64,000 nt of DNA from Akkermansia sp. N21116 (GTDB taxonomy: Bacteria; Verrucomicrobiota; Verrucomicrobiia; Verrucomicrobiales; Akkermansiaceae), in NCBI RefSeq assembly GCF_029854705.2, contig NZ_CP139035.1, positions 3,410,001-3,474,000 of the forward strand, in the 5' to 3' direction. Of this stretch, positions 1 through 8,733 are shown piece by piece; the stretch's first letter is position 1; every line of letters starts with the position of its first letter. The translations under genes and the position numbers were made by a program. The notes under the pieces are model-generated. The model worked only from the letters and a program-made list of their open reading frames with translations. It was not told the DNA's origin and searched no databases.

Positions 1-37
1 GCCGGCGACCCGGCTTGAATGCATAGGAAGGGGAAAC

Positions 38-75
38 AACGAGGCCGTTCCGATGGGTGTCGGAACGGCCTCGTT
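38..75 (-). terminator. Stem-loop downstream of the sulfatase gene
   Basis: A perfect 16-bp inverted repeat (38-53 and 60-75) encloses a 6-nt loop. It lies just past the sulfatase stop codon. On the minus strand it is followed by only a short T run (GTTTCC), so it is a strong hairpin with a weak U tract. Confidence 0.6.
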
Positions 76-102
76 GAAAATCAGATCTGTTGAAACAGCC
101 TC

Positions 103-2274
103 CTATCGGTTCTGATGAGCCGACACCTGGAAGAACGCATCGGCAGGCACCAGTGCCTTTTTGATCTGCGGACCTTTCCAAGAGAAATCCAGTACGGGAG
201 CGCTTTCTCCGGCGCCATGGACGTAACCGATGGTGATCGGATGCAACCCGGCCTTCAAATGAACGGGAGTCATACCGGTCTTGGCCGGTTTGCATTCATC
301 CGTGCCTATTGCGGCGGATGAATCCACTTCTTCTCCCGGAGTATAGGCAAAGTCCGCATCGACAAGAGCCATCCCGTCCTTGCCATGCAGGCGAACGAAG
401 GCCTTGGAACCGGAGTTTGCATCCGTCTTGACGAAGAATTTGTAATCTCCGTCCTTCGGGATGCGGATCAACCCGGACCATTCCCCGGAGAATCCCTTTT
501 TGTCCGATGCCAGGGAAGCGGGAAAAACCAATCCGTTGACGGATTCCGTCTTGGTCCCCTTGGGAGCGCGCGGCACCCAAGGAGCCGGTTTACTGTCGAT
601 CAATGCAAAAGCGAGACCCGGTTTGGCATCGGGAGCTTCTACCCCCGGGACGAGTTCATTGTCATAGGGACGGTGGACAAGATTGCCCCGGACCGTATTA
701 TTATAATCGTATACGCGGCGAACCCGGAGGACCTTGTCCTTCATCTCCTGCTGCAACTTCGAAGCATTGGGCAGGGACGTTGCAAGATTGTTCGTTTCCT
801 GGGGATCTTTTTCCGTGTCGAAGATTTGGAAATCGTCCGACTGATTTTTGATTCCGGTACGGACACCGATGTACTTGCCGATGTAAACAGCCTGCTGCTG
901 ACCGCGAATCGCATTCTTATGTTCATCGGCAAAATCGGCATAGGCAGGAGTCTTTCCCCCGTAATTGTATTCGAAATAAACAATACCGGGTTCCTGGCGC
1001 TCTCCATGCCCCGTCAGTGTCGGGATCAGGGAGGTGCCGTCTGTACGGGCGGGAACCGGCACGCCGGCGACTTCGGCAAATGTAGCCATCCAGTCGTGGA
1101 ACTGTCCCGGATTTTGGGAAACCTGTCCGGCCGGAATGGCGGCGGGCCAACGAACCAGAGCCGGAACACGCATGCCGCCTTCCCACATGTCGCGCTTGAT
1201 TCCATCAAACGGGCCATAGGAACGGAAGAAGGAGGGATTCTGGACGAACTTGTAGAAACTGCCTTCATTATGGGGGCCATTGTCGGAAGCGAACACCACC
1301 AAAGTATTTTTATCGATTTTAAGATCCTTAAGCAGGTGGAGGATATCGCCCACGCCTTCGTCAATACGGCCGATCATCGTTGCATGGCGCTTGGCGAATT
1401 CGGGCCAGTCCTGCCTTTTATATCGGGGATAGATGAAGGAATCAATCTCTCCGGAAGCGGTGTTGATAATCCGTCCGGGTTCGCCAATCCACTGAACCCC
1501 ACCCTTGAGACCTCCCCCGGAAGGATAAGCCTTGGTCGGAACTTTCAGCGCAGCATGGGGAGCAATGTAGGTCAATGCCAGGAAAAACGGCTTGCCAGGA
1601 TCTTCCTTTTCATGATCCACAATCCATTTTTTTGCACGAGCTGTCAGAAGATCCGTCGAATAGGCCTTGTCGCAATCTTTCGTGATAATCTTGTCGTTGT
1701 CCCAAATAGCCGTGATGCCTCGGGGACCGGCGGCCGGATCATTTGCCGGATAATGACGATGCCCGGCAATATGGTCGAGATAACCGAAAAAGTAGTCAAA
1801 TCCCCGCTTCGTGGGAAACGCTGTCGATTCATCGGGACCTCCGCCGCTTTCACGGCCTCCGCCCAGTCCCCATTTGCCGATCAGGGCCGTCGAATAACCG
1901 GCCTGCTTCAGCACGGAAGCCAGCGTATGGGAATTCTCCAGAGGCATGTCGAACGTATTGTCTCGGACGACGCGGGCATTCCCCTGATGAACGCCGGAAA
2001 ACAAAGAAGCACGGGAAGGAGCGCATACAGGAGCGCCGGAATAGTGCCGGCGGAGCTGGATACCCTCCTTGCCCATCTTGTCCAGATTGGGCGTAGTAAG
2101 AACGGGTTTCCGCTCTTTATGACGGTCATTCTGGTAAAAACATCCGAGATCTCCCCACCCCATGTCATCGACAAGAATAAAAACAATATTGGGCTTGGGT
2201 GCCTTCGCCGATGCAGGAAGGCTCCATCCTGCCAGGCAAACCGGAACAATAAGCAAATAATGGAAGAAGCGCAT
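103..2274 (-). CDS. Secreted arylsulfatase (S1 family, formylglycine type)
   Basis: Likely hydrolyses sulfate esters on host or environmental glycans outside the cytoplasm. The start at 2274 gives a clean signal peptide (MRFFHYLLIVPVCLAG); an upstream in-frame start at 2295 is less likely. Residues 36-37 (VDDMGWGD) are the first metal-ligand motif of type I sulfatases. C84 sits in C-A-P-S-R, the CxPSR motif whose cysteine is converted to formylglycine. After the catalytic domain the last 120 or so residues look like a beta-sandwich carbohydrate-binding or PA14-like module. About 723 aa, long for the family because of this module. The substrate cannot be told from sequence. The gene stands alone, with a strong stem-loop after its stop. 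The anaerobic sulfatase-maturating enzyme it would need is not in the window. Confidence 0.93.
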   Translation of the reverse strand: MRFFHYLLIVPVCLAGWSLPASAKAPKPNIVFILVDDMGWGDLGCFYQNDRHKERKPVLTTPNLDKMGKEGIQLRRHYSGAPVCAPSRASLFSGVHQGNARVVRDNTFDMPLENSHTLASVLKQAGYSTALIGKWGLGGGRESGGGPDESTAFPTKRGFDYFFGYLDHIAGHRHYPANDPAAGPRGITAIWDNDKIITKDCDKAYSTDLLTARAKKWIVDHEKEDPGKPFFLALTYIAPHAALKVPTKAYPSGGGLKGGVQWIGEPGRIINTASGEIDSFIYPRYKRQDWPEFAKRHATMIGRIDEGVGDILHLLKDLKIDKNTLVVFASDNGPHNEGSFYKFVQNPSFFRSYGPFDGIKRDMWEGGMRVPALVRWPAAIPAGQVSQNPGQFHDWMATFAEVAGVPVPARTDGTSLIPTLTGHGERQEPGIVYFEYNYGGKTPAYADFADEHKNAIRGQQQAVYIGKYIGVRTGIKNQSDDFQIFDTEKDPQETNNLATSLPNASKLQQEMKDKVLRVRRVYDYNNTVRGNLVHRPYDNELVPGVEAPDAKPGLAFALIDSKPAPWVPRAPKGTKTESVNGLVFPASLASDKKGFSGEWSGLIRIPKDGDYKFFVKTDANSGSKAFVRLHGKDGMALVDADFAYTPGEEVDSSAAIGTDECKPAKTGMTPVHLKAGLHPITIGYVHGAGESAPVLDFSWKGPQIKKALVPADAFFQVSAHQNR

Positions 2275-2379
2275 ACAGGGAAGTATTCTAATCAATATGT
2301 TTCATATATCCACAAAAAAGAGTTCATTTCCTCACAGAAAGCAACAAGACAGGTACACCCCGGCACCCGAAAGGATTGT

Positions 2380-3303
2380 TCAGTGCACCACCCCGGCAAA
2401 CCAGACCGCCAATTCATGGAACGTATTCCACATGTCCAGGGAATTGATTTTCAGCCCGAGCCAAAACGCCTTGAATCCAACAAGTCCGCACAACATCAAC
2501 ATCCCTGTCAGCAGCACCAGATTGGCCAAATAAACAATCATCAGGGAAAAAAACGTTCCATTTTCTTTTAAATCGGGCTGATCCTTGGGAATGATCCAAC
2601 TCGTCCAGTACAAGTGATAGGCCCACCAGAAACCGATACCGCCGTATAGCAGGGCCTGCCATCCGTCGAGAGGCCATATCCAATTGATCACGGCATAAAT
2701 ACCGGCCCAGACTAACGCCCACAAAGGAATGAAATAGGGGGACAGGGCAATAAAAAGATTGTTTTTATTCGTCTGGACATGCCCGCCATCCAGTGCCGCA
2801 CGAAACCCGGACACCTTGCCGAAACTCAGGATCACAGCTACGGCATGCGTCAGTTCATGCCCCAGGACATACCAGTACAAAAACGGCGACATGCAAATGC
2901 GGATCGCCGCCAGCACGATCCACACCAAGCACCCCATGATGGAAAACCACACGGCTTCCGACAACCAGACGTCCACATTGGTCCTGGATTTCACCACCTC
3001 GCCGAAAAGTGTCATCGACAATAGAATGGCCAGCGGTAAAAACACGAAGACCCCCATCATCCGGCGCATCCACTTCCTCCACCCCGTCGGAAAAGCCAAA
3101 TCCTCCACCATCCCGGCATCCCAGGAATCATCCCAGTACTCGGTCGAAGCCATTCGGGCCTTGTAGGAAACCGCTTTAGCCCTCCGATTGCACTGTGAAA
3201 GCATTTCCAAAACAGGAGGATAAAGCGGAGGCCTCGAATCATCCGCATACTTCCTCCATTGTCTTTGGGGGAAGGGATTACTTTTCTTGGCTTGCTTCTG
3301 CAT
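2380..3303 (-). CDS. Polytopic membrane protein with HExxH motif (M50-like)
   Basis: An integral membrane protein of 307 aa with about six hydrophobic segments (roughly 82-103, 117-139, 140-161, 181-210, 217-237 and 250-285). A zinc-protease motif H149-E-L-T-H153 lies inside the third segment, as in intramembrane M50 (site-2-protease-like) peptidases. The hydrophilic N-terminal 80 residues are basic and probably cytoplasmic. A second metal-ligand motif (NPDG or LDG type) is only weakly suggested by ALDGG near residue 190. Family assignment is by motif and topology, and the substrate is unknown. It is transcribed divergently from tsaB with about 136 nt between the starts. Confidence 0.6.
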   Translation of the reverse strand: MQKQAKKSNPFPQRQWRKYADDSRPPLYPPVLEMLSQCNRRAKAVSYKARMASTEYWDDSWDAGMVEDLAFPTGWRKWMRRMMGVFVFLPLAILLSMTLFGEVVKSRTNVDVWLSEAVWFSIMGCLVWIVLAAIRICMSPFLYWYVLGHELTHAVAVILSFGKVSGFRAALDGGHVQTNKNNLFIALSPYFIPLWALVWAGIYAVINWIWPLDGWQALLYGGIGFWWAYHLYWTSWIIPKDQPDLKENGTFFSLMIVYLANLVLLTGMLMLCGLVGFKAFWLGLKINSLDMWNTFHELAVWFAGVVH

Positions 3304-3439
3304 GGAGGGAACTACCTGAGTTCGTAGAGAAAAAGAAGAAAAGAGTCAATTCCATTTACGACAGGGGGGTGATTCATTTCCCCCGTTCACAACAATATTT
3401 TAATTCCCGTTACAGGCAAATTAGGGTACTCTGCACCAC

Positions 3440-4114
3440 ATGGAAGGAGATCTACTGGCTATTGAAACATCGGGATCCCATGCCTCCATGGCACTTTGGA
3501 AGGGAGGACAATTCTCCGGGGAAAGATCATGGACGGCAGAACGCCATCATTCGTCCAGCATCTTCCCGCATTTGAAGACACTTCTCGGCATGCCGGGCGA
3601 ATTGAGGATTTCTACCATCGTCGTGGGAGCAGGTCCCGGATCATACGGAGGAATCCGCGTTGCGTTGGCTGCAGCAGACGGCATTTCCCTGATCCACGGA
3701 AGCCGGGTCGTTTCCCTGTGTTCCTGGGAAGCCATCCCCGCCGAGGGCAAATCCGACTATCGAGTCATCTCCGACGCCCGACGCAACGGATGGGCCGTCG
3801 CCACTTTCCGCAATCGCCGCCTACAGGGCGAGATTGCCATCATGGACACCGAGGAATTGAAATTAGCCCTTCCCGGCTGGCGGTCTCAGGGGGAAACCGT
3901 CTATTCTCCGGAGGATCCCGACGTCACGGCAACCCTGGATTTCCCGGATATCTCCTCTGCACAAATCCCTTCCGCCCGCATTCTCGGTGAAGCATGGTTC
4001 AACCGGAACGACCAGGAACGCGTCGCCCTGCTGGAACACGCTCCGGCTCCCATTTATGTACGGCCTCCTCATATTACCGCCGCCAAACGTCCGGCATGGG
4101 CGACCCGGCAGTAG
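3440..4114 (+). CDS. tsaB: tRNA threonylcarbamoyladenosine biosynthesis protein TsaB
   Basis: An inactive ASKHA-fold partner that joins TsaD and TsaE in making the t6A37 modification of ANN-decoding tRNAs. It begins with the family hallmark LLAIETSG. The GAGPGSYGGIRVALA stretch near residue 65 is the conserved GPGSFTGLR block of TsaB, here with YGG in place of FTG. The 224-aa length matches the bacterial family. The ATG at 3440 opens the conserved domain directly, so no upstream extension is needed. tsaD and tsaE are not in the window. Confidence 0.88.
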   Translation: MEGDLLAIETSGSHASMALWKGGQFSGERSWTAERHHSSSIFPHLKTLLGMPGELRISTIVVGAGPGSYGGIRVALAAADGISLIHGSRVVSLCSWEAIPAEGKSDYRVISDARRNGWAVATFRNRRLQGEIAIMDTEELKLALPGWRSQGETVYSPEDPDVTATLDFPDISSAQIPSARILGEAWFNRNDQERVALLEHAPAPIYVRPPHITAAKRPAWATRQ

Positions 4115-4190
4115 TTAAGGCTTGACTTCTGTTCTCTCATTATACTTTTATGCAGCCGCAAACAGGGAACTCCGCAAATTCCTAAAAACT

Positions 4191-5333
4191 ATGAATGACA
4201 ACAACACAACTGATGCACCCGTATATGCCAAGGGGCTGAAAGGCGTTATTGCCAACGAATCGTCTTTGAGCGACGTACGTGGCGAAGAAGGCCGTCTGCT
4301 CTATTTGGGATATGATATTGAAGATTTGGTTGAGTTATGCCATTTCGAGGAAATCATTTTCCTGCTTCTCAACAAACGCCTTCCGAACAAGGATGAACTG
4401 AAGCATGTCTGCCAGCGCCTGCGCAGTGACCGGGAACTCCCGCAACCTATTCTGGACTTCTTCAAAGCAGCTACCAAGTCCGCGCGTCCCATGTCCGCCC
4501 TCAGAACAGCCGTATCCATGCTCGGCATGTACGACGACCGCACTAAAGATCCATCCCAGGTTAAAGAAATCGGACTCAGCCTGATCGCTAAAATCCCTGT
4601 CATGGTCGCCTACTACCATCGCGTCTGCGCCGGGCTCGACCTGCCACCCGTGCGCGAGGATCTTGACGAAGCTTCCCACTTCCTCTGGCTTCTCAAAGGC
4701 ACGGAACCGGATCCCGACGAAGCCCGCACGCTTGATGTCGCCTACATCCTGCATGCCGACCACGGAATGAATGCCTCCACCTTCGCCGCGCGCGTCTGTA
4801 TCTCCACCCTTTCGGACATGTATTCCGCCATCACCTCCGCCATCGGTACCCTCAAGGGGCCCTTGCACGGAGGAGCCAATGAGGGCGTCATCGAAATGCT
4901 CAAGGAAATCGGTGAAGAAGCCAATGTCGAAAGCTACATCACAAAGAAACTCGCCAACAAGGAAAAGATCATGGGCATGGGCCATCGCGTGTACCGAACC
5001 CTTGATCCTCGCGCTCCCCACCTGCGCCGCATGGCTATCCGCCTGACAGAAAAAATCGGCGAGCCCAAATGGATCCGCATGTCGGAAAAAATCGCCAAAA
5101 TCATTCGCGAGCGCAAAGGCTTAAATGCCAACGTCGACTTTTATTCCGCCACGGTTTACTATAGCATCGGCGTTCCAACGAAACTTTTTACAGCTATTTT
5201 TGCGATTGCGCGCGTCGCCGGCTGGGTGGCCCAGGTTCTGGAACAACTGGAAGACAACCGCATCTACCGTCCGTTGACCGCGTACGTCGGCCCCAAGGTA
5301 CCGATTCCCGTCCCGACCATCGACATGCGCTAA
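4191..5333 (+). CDS. gltA: Citrate synthase
   Basis: Condenses acetyl-CoA with oxaloacetate at the entry of the TCA cycle or its oxidative branch. The start at 4191 (MNDNNTTD) gives 380 aa, the usual length of the short citrate/2-methylcitrate synthase type; an upstream in-frame TTG at 4122 would add an unconserved tail. The catalytic triad is visible: H226 in GPLHGG, H265 in GMGHRVY and D316 in NVDFYSA. 2-methylcitrate synthase activity cannot be excluded by sequence, but no prpB/prpD neighbours are present. No clear Shine-Dalgarno sequence precedes the ATG. A stem-loop at 5388-5423 lies between this gene and the convergent trmL. Confidence 0.93.
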   Translation: MNDNNTTDAPVYAKGLKGVIANESSLSDVRGEEGRLLYLGYDIEDLVELCHFEEIIFLLLNKRLPNKDELKHVCQRLRSDRELPQPILDFFKAATKSARPMSALRTAVSMLGMYDDRTKDPSQVKEIGLSLIAKIPVMVAYYHRVCAGLDLPPVREDLDEASHFLWLLKGTEPDPDEARTLDVAYILHADHGMNASTFAARVCISTLSDMYSAITSAIGTLKGPLHGGANEGVIEMLKEIGEEANVESYITKKLANKEKIMGMGHRVYRTLDPRAPHLRRMAIRLTEKIGEPKWIRMSEKIAKIIRERKGLNANVDFYSATVYYSIGVPTKLFTAIFAIARVAGWVAQVLEQLEDNRIYRPLTAYVGPKVPIPVPTIDMR

Positions 5334-5387
5334 AAAAACACGGTTTCTTACGCCTCGGGCGTATCCAAACACGGTTTTTATCCGATT

Positions 5388-5423
5388 AACGCTCCGGCAG
5401 GAAGTACCCTTCCCCGGAGCGTT
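5388..5423. terminator. Stem-loop between convergent gltA and trmL
   Basis: A 10-bp perfect inverted repeat (AACGCTCCGG at 5388-5397, CCGGAGCGTT at 5414-5423) with a 16-nt loop sits between two convergent stop codons. The following T tract is poor in both directions. It is probably a shared terminator. Confidence 0.5.
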
Positions 5424-5451
5424 TCCGGTTTCCACGACATTCCCCTAGCTC

Positions 5452-5916
5452 TTATCCACGCAAGGCACGCATACCCTCGTACAGCACAATCGCCACGGAA
5501 GTGGAAAGATTCAAACTCCGGGAACCCTCGCCCGGCATCGGAATAGTCAACGCACGAGCGGCATTTTCATGCAGGAGGCTTTCCGGGAGGCCTTTGGATT
5601 CAGGCCCGAATATAAAATAATCCCCCCGTTGGAAACCGGCGTCCCAATACAATGTCTTCGCCTTGGTAGACAAATACCAAAACCGGGAACCCGGCTCTGC
5701 GGACCGGATCAATTCCTCCAGAGAATCCCATACGCACAGATCGACCTTCGCCCAGTAATCCAGACCCGTCCGCCGGATGTGTTTTTCATCCAGGCTAAAA
5801 CCGAGCGGCTTGATTAAATGGAGCCTGGAACCGGTAGCCAGAGCCAGGCGTCCGGCAGCTCCCGTATTGTGCGGGATCTCCGGATGGAACAGGACAAGAT
5901 GAAAGGCAGGTGTCAT
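5452..5916 (-). CDS. trmL: tRNA (cytidine(34)-2'-O)-methyltransferase TrmL
   Basis: A SPOUT-class RNA methyltransferase that 2'-O-methylates the wobble base of tRNA-Leu isoacceptors using SAM. The start at 5916 (MTPAFHLVLF) gives 154 aa, the family size; 14 codons upstream are unconserved. Visible family motifs are HPEIPHNTGAAGRLA at the N-terminus, the G-x-E block FGPESKGLP, and the C-terminal knot sequence RSLNLSTSVAIVLYE. These are diagnostic for the TrmL/YibK branch. It is convergent with gltA. Confidence 0.9.
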   Translation of the reverse strand: MTPAFHLVLFHPEIPHNTGAAGRLALATGSRLHLIKPLGFSLDEKHIRRTGLDYWAKVDLCVWDSLEELIRSAEPGSRFWYLSTKAKTLYWDAGFQRGDYFIFGPESKGLPESLLHENAARALTIPMPGEGSRSLNLSTSVAIVLYEGMRALRG

Positions 5917-6002
5917 GGATCGGGGAGAATTATGCCCCCAAATACACCATGAAAGCAAGTGGGACTTGAGCCTATCCCCGATCTCGGCTAATCTGACAAG
6001 GC

Positions 6003-6566
6003 ATGAAGGACATCGTTTACTTTGACTTGGAAACGCGCCACTCTGCCGCCGAAGTAGGAGGCTGGCATAATACCGCGGAAATGCGCATGTCCGTCGGAGT
6101 CACCTACTCCACCCTGCTGGACGAATACAAGATCTATCGCGAAGAAGAAGTCATGGAACTCATCGACCAGCTCCGCAAGGCAGACCTCGTCGTCGGCTAC
6201 AACCACCTCCATTTCGACTATGGTGTCCTCCAACGCTACGATATGTGGAGCATGGCCGACACGACCCGCAACCTCGACCTCTGCAAGGACATCGAAGACC
6301 GTTACGGATTCCGGCTCAAGCTCGACTCAATTGCCGGAGCTTCACTCGGCAACTCCAAAACAGCCGTCGGAACCCAGGCGCTCAAATGGTGGGCGGAATA
6401 CGCCAAAACCGGCAATGAGGATCTTCTCATGGAAATCGCAAAATACTGCTGTTTTGACGTCAAAGTCACTCGCGACGTCCATCGCTACGGAATTGAACAC
6501 GGCCACGTCAAGTACGACGACAAAAAAGGAGGCATCGCCGAAATCGCCGTCGATTGGGCTCGCTGA
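6003..6566 (+). CDS. DEDDy-type 3'-5' exonuclease domain protein
   Basis: A stand-alone RNase H-fold exonuclease of 187 aa. The three Exo motifs are readable: D8-L-E10 (YFDLET) as ExoI, N-H-L-H-F-D near residue 69 as ExoII, and YCCFD near residue 152 as the YxxxD form of ExoIII. This order resembles the YprB/PolB-proofreading-like predicted exonucleases. No polymerase or helicase domain is attached. The physiological nucleic-acid substrate is unknown. It is convergent with smpB, separated by 45 nt. Confidence 0.72.
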   Translation: MKDIVYFDLETRHSAAEVGGWHNTAEMRMSVGVTYSTLLDEYKIYREEEVMELIDQLRKADLVVGYNHLHFDYGVLQRYDMWSMADTTRNLDLCKDIEDRYGFRLKLDSIAGASLGNSKTAVGTQALKWWAEYAKTGNEDLLMEIAKYCCFDVKVTRDVHRYGIEHGHVKYDDKKGGIAEIAVDWAR

Positions 6567-6611
6567 ACAAATGGAGCGGACATGAGGAATCTGCCCGGAG
6601 CAACTTTCGCC

Positions 6612-7085
6612 TTACCGTCTGTTGAAGCGGGAGACTTCCCGTTGAGCTTCGCGCATTTCTACACGAGCCTTAAGGTCGTAGCGCTGATCCTGATGTGTTT
6701 TGCCCTTGCCGACGCCAAGTTCCAACTTAACCTTGCCTGATTTCCAGTACAAGCGCAGAGCCGGGAGGGAACAGCCCTTCTGGGCGAGAAATTGTTCCAG
6801 CTTGAAGATTTCCCTTTTGTGCATGAGGAGACGGCGAGGGCGTTTGGCTTCATGCTGGAAGAAAGCGCCGGCCGTCTCCCAAGGTTGAATATCACACCCG
6901 TACAACAGAAGCTGCCCTCGTTCCACTCGGGCAAAGGAATCGGACAAATTGACCTTGCCGGCGCGGATGGATTTAACCTCCGTACCCTTCAATTCGATGC
7001 CGCATTCATGCTTCTCCAGAATTTCAAAATCCCGGCGAGCTTTTTTATTGGTGGAAATTTCGGAACTTGTCTTCTTGTCTTTCAT
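6612..7085 (-). CDS. smpB: SsrA-binding protein SmpB
   Basis: Binds tmRNA and delivers it to stalled ribosomes for trans-translation. The start at 7085 (MKDKKTSSE) gives 157 aa, matching the family. Diagnostic stretches are IELKGTEVKSIRAGKVNLSD, RPRRLLMHKREI and the basic C-terminal tail ending in RFNRR. In place of the usual Y-x-x-G-K-x-K run, the KSGKVKLELGVGKGKTHQD block is clear. The tmRNA gene itself was not found nearby. It lies downstream of rpoZ, with a terminator-like hairpin between them. Confidence 0.95.
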   Translation of the reverse strand: MKDKKTSSEISTNKKARRDFEILEKHECGIELKGTEVKSIRAGKVNLSDSFARVERGQLLLYGCDIQPWETAGAFFQHEAKRPRRLLMHKREIFKLEQFLAQKGCSLPALRLYWKSGKVKLELGVGKGKTHQDQRYDLKARVEMREAQREVSRFNRR

Positions 7086-7094
7086 GGGGAGAGG

Positions 7095-7126
7095 AAAAAA
7101 GCCTCTACTTGTCAAAGAGGAGGCTT
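7095..7126 (-). terminator. Intrinsic terminator after rpoZ
   Basis: On the minus strand a hairpin with 7-bp arms (AAGCCTC at 7120-7126 and GAGGCTT at 7099-7105, read in the minus direction) runs into T6, the complement of the A run at 7095-7100. It lies between rpoZ and smpB and may partly uncouple them. Confidence 0.6.
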
Positions 7127-7205
7127 GTTGATCACCTCGGAGGAAGCAAGGGAGGCTGCCTCCGGTTTGTTTCTCGTTGTCCGACGAATTACCAGGCCAC
7201 GCGGA

Positions 7206-7412
7206 CTATCCCACTTGCTCGGTTTCTTCGTACACCAGCTTGCCTTCGATGATTTCAGTCAGGGCAATATCGGCGGCGCCCATGTGCGGAGTGGTCGGGA
7301 TCAAGGGAGCACGGCCTTTATTCAACTGATCAACACGCTTGGAAACAATGTTGACCAAAATCTGGGAATCCTTAATTATCTTGGCGGCTTTCTCTACCAG
7401 TTCTACTTTCAT
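7206..7412 (-). CDS. rpoZ: DNA-directed RNA polymerase omega subunit
   Basis: A small RNA polymerase assembly subunit of 68 aa. The sequence LVNIVSKRVDQLNKG is the conserved helix that corresponds to the RFELVLLAAKRARQL block of omega. GAADIALTEIIEGKL matches the conserved helix 4 region (P-x-x-IAL-EI--GK). The N-terminus is short, as in other Verrucomicrobia-like omegas. Initiation at ATG 7412. It lies 121 nt upstream of smpB on the same strand. Confidence 0.82.
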   Translation of the reverse strand: MKVELVEKAAKIIKDSQILVNIVSKRVDQLNKGRAPLIPTTPHMGAADIALTEIIEGKLVYEETEQVG

Positions 7413-7532
7413 GAGACGTGTCTATAAGGGGCTACCCTCTTAATCGGGCAAGCTATATAAAACAATCCCGCATCCGTTGGCAAGCCCCTAATTGCTTGAA
7501 TGTGACATGAATTTCTGTCAAATATCCTGTTT

Positions 7533-7555
7533 CACCGTCTGCATACGGTGTTTTT
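7533..7555 (+). promoter_or_regulatory. Leader hairpin with U run upstream of DAHP synthase
   Basis: CACCGT (7533-7538), a 6-nt loop and ACGGTG (7545-7550) are followed directly by TTTTT. This is an intrinsic-terminator-like hairpin on the plus strand, 42 nt before the DAHP synthase start. An ATG at 7507 opens a frame rich in Phe and Cys across the hairpin. It could be an attenuator or the terminator of a short leader RNA. Confidence 0.4.
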
Positions 7556-7597
7556 CCTTTTCATCGGGCTCTAAAAAACGCTCAATAGATTCCGTAC

Positions 7598-8665
7598 ATG
7601 AACTGGTTCAAGACAGACGACGTCCGCATCACCGATATCGAACCGCTTATCTCCCCGGCAATCCTCATCAAGGACTATCCGGCGACACCGGCGATCACTC
7701 AAATGATCTCGGAAGCGCGCAAGACGGCAGATGACATTATCGAAGGCAAGGATGACAGATTGCTCGTCATCGTTGGCCCCTGCTCCATCCATGATCCGGA
7801 AGCTGCAGTCGAATATGCAACCCGCCTCCATGAACAAATGACGCGATTTAAAGACGAGTTGTCCATCGTCATGCGCGTCTATTTTGAAAAACCGCGTACC
7901 ACCGTAGGCTGGAAAGGCCTGATCAACGACCCCTTCCTCAACGAATCCTACGACATCAACCGCGGCCTGCACATGGCTCGCGGCCTCCTGCTCCGCATCG
8001 CCGACCTCGGCGTACCCGCCGCTACGGAATTCCTCGACACGATCACACCGCAGTACATTGCCGACCTGATCACGTGGGGGGCTATCGGAGCTCGTACGAC
8101 GGAAAGCCAGGTCCACCGCGAACTGGCCTCCGGACTGTCCATGCCCGTCGGATTCAAGAACGGAACGAGCGGTTGCCTGCAAATCGCCATCGACGCGATC
8201 ATTTCTGCATCTTGTCCGCACTGTTTCCTTTCCGTGACCAAGCAGGGAGTGTCCGCCATCGTATCCACCGCCGGCAATAAATCCTGCCACCTCATCCTCC
8301 GCGGTTCTACGGAAGGACCAAACTACTCACCGGAACACATCCGCGAAGCGACCGAAAAACTCCGCAAGGCCGGTATCGAAAACCGCATTATGGTTGATCT
8401 TTCCCATGGCAACAGCAAGAAGGATTATCGCAACCAGCCCGTCGTCGCCGAAGAAATCGCCAATCAAATCGCAAACGGCAATCCGGAGATCTGTTCGGTC
8501 ATGATCGAAAGCTTTCTTGTCGAGGGCGCCCAAAAGATCAGCTGCGATATGGAATACGGGAAAAGCGTCACCGACCAGTGCATTAACTGGGATACCACGG
8601 TGAATGTACTCGAAGTCCTCGCCGACGCCGTTAAAAAGCGCCGCGAAGTCCTCAAAAAGGCCTGA
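7598..8665 (+). CDS. aroG: 3-deoxy-7-phosphoheptulonate synthase (class I DAHP synthase)
   Basis: Catalyses the first shikimate-pathway step, joining phosphoenolpyruvate and erythrose-4-phosphate. The 355-aa length is typical of the E. coli AroF/G/H type. Motifs include VGPCSIHDP, the KPRTTVGWKG block that contacts PEP, GARTTESQVHRE, GFKNGTSG and the metal-ligand region VDLSHGNSKK. The N-terminal arm that carries feedback regulation in AroF/G/H is present, but which aromatic amino acid it senses cannot be assigned. A hairpin with a U run lies in the leader. aroB is elsewhere in this window at 29279. Confidence 0.92.
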   Translation: MNWFKTDDVRITDIEPLISPAILIKDYPATPAITQMISEARKTADDIIEGKDDRLLVIVGPCSIHDPEAAVEYATRLHEQMTRFKDELSIVMRVYFEKPRTTVGWKGLINDPFLNESYDINRGLHMARGLLLRIADLGVPAATEFLDTITPQYIADLITWGAIGARTTESQVHRELASGLSMPVGFKNGTSGCLQIAIDAIISASCPHCFLSVTKQGVSAIVSTAGNKSCHLILRGSTEGPNYSPEHIREATEKLRKAGIENRIMVDLSHGNSKKDYRNQPVVAEEIANQIANGNPEICSVMIESFLVEGAQKISCDMEYGKSVTDQCINWDTTVNVLEVLADAVKKRREVLKKA

Positions 8666-8690
8666 GACAGGCTCCCGTCACGACTTCCAG

Positions 8691-8728
8691 CAATCCCCAG
8701 CAGCCCGTTCCGGGTTTGCCGGGGATTG
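8691..8728 (+). terminator. Terminator after DAHP synthase
   Basis: CAATCCCC (8691-8698) pairs with GGGGATTG (8721-8728), with an inner CCCG/CGGG stem. The right arm is followed by TTCTTTC on the plus strand, 25 nt past the aroG stop. Confidence 0.6.
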
Positions 8729-8733
8729 TTCTT

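Noticed and set aside
385-2571. Long plus-strand open frame (728 codons) opposite the sulfatase
   Set aside because: It is the antisense shadow of the sulfatase gene, has no recognisable motifs and runs past the gene end without a sensible start.
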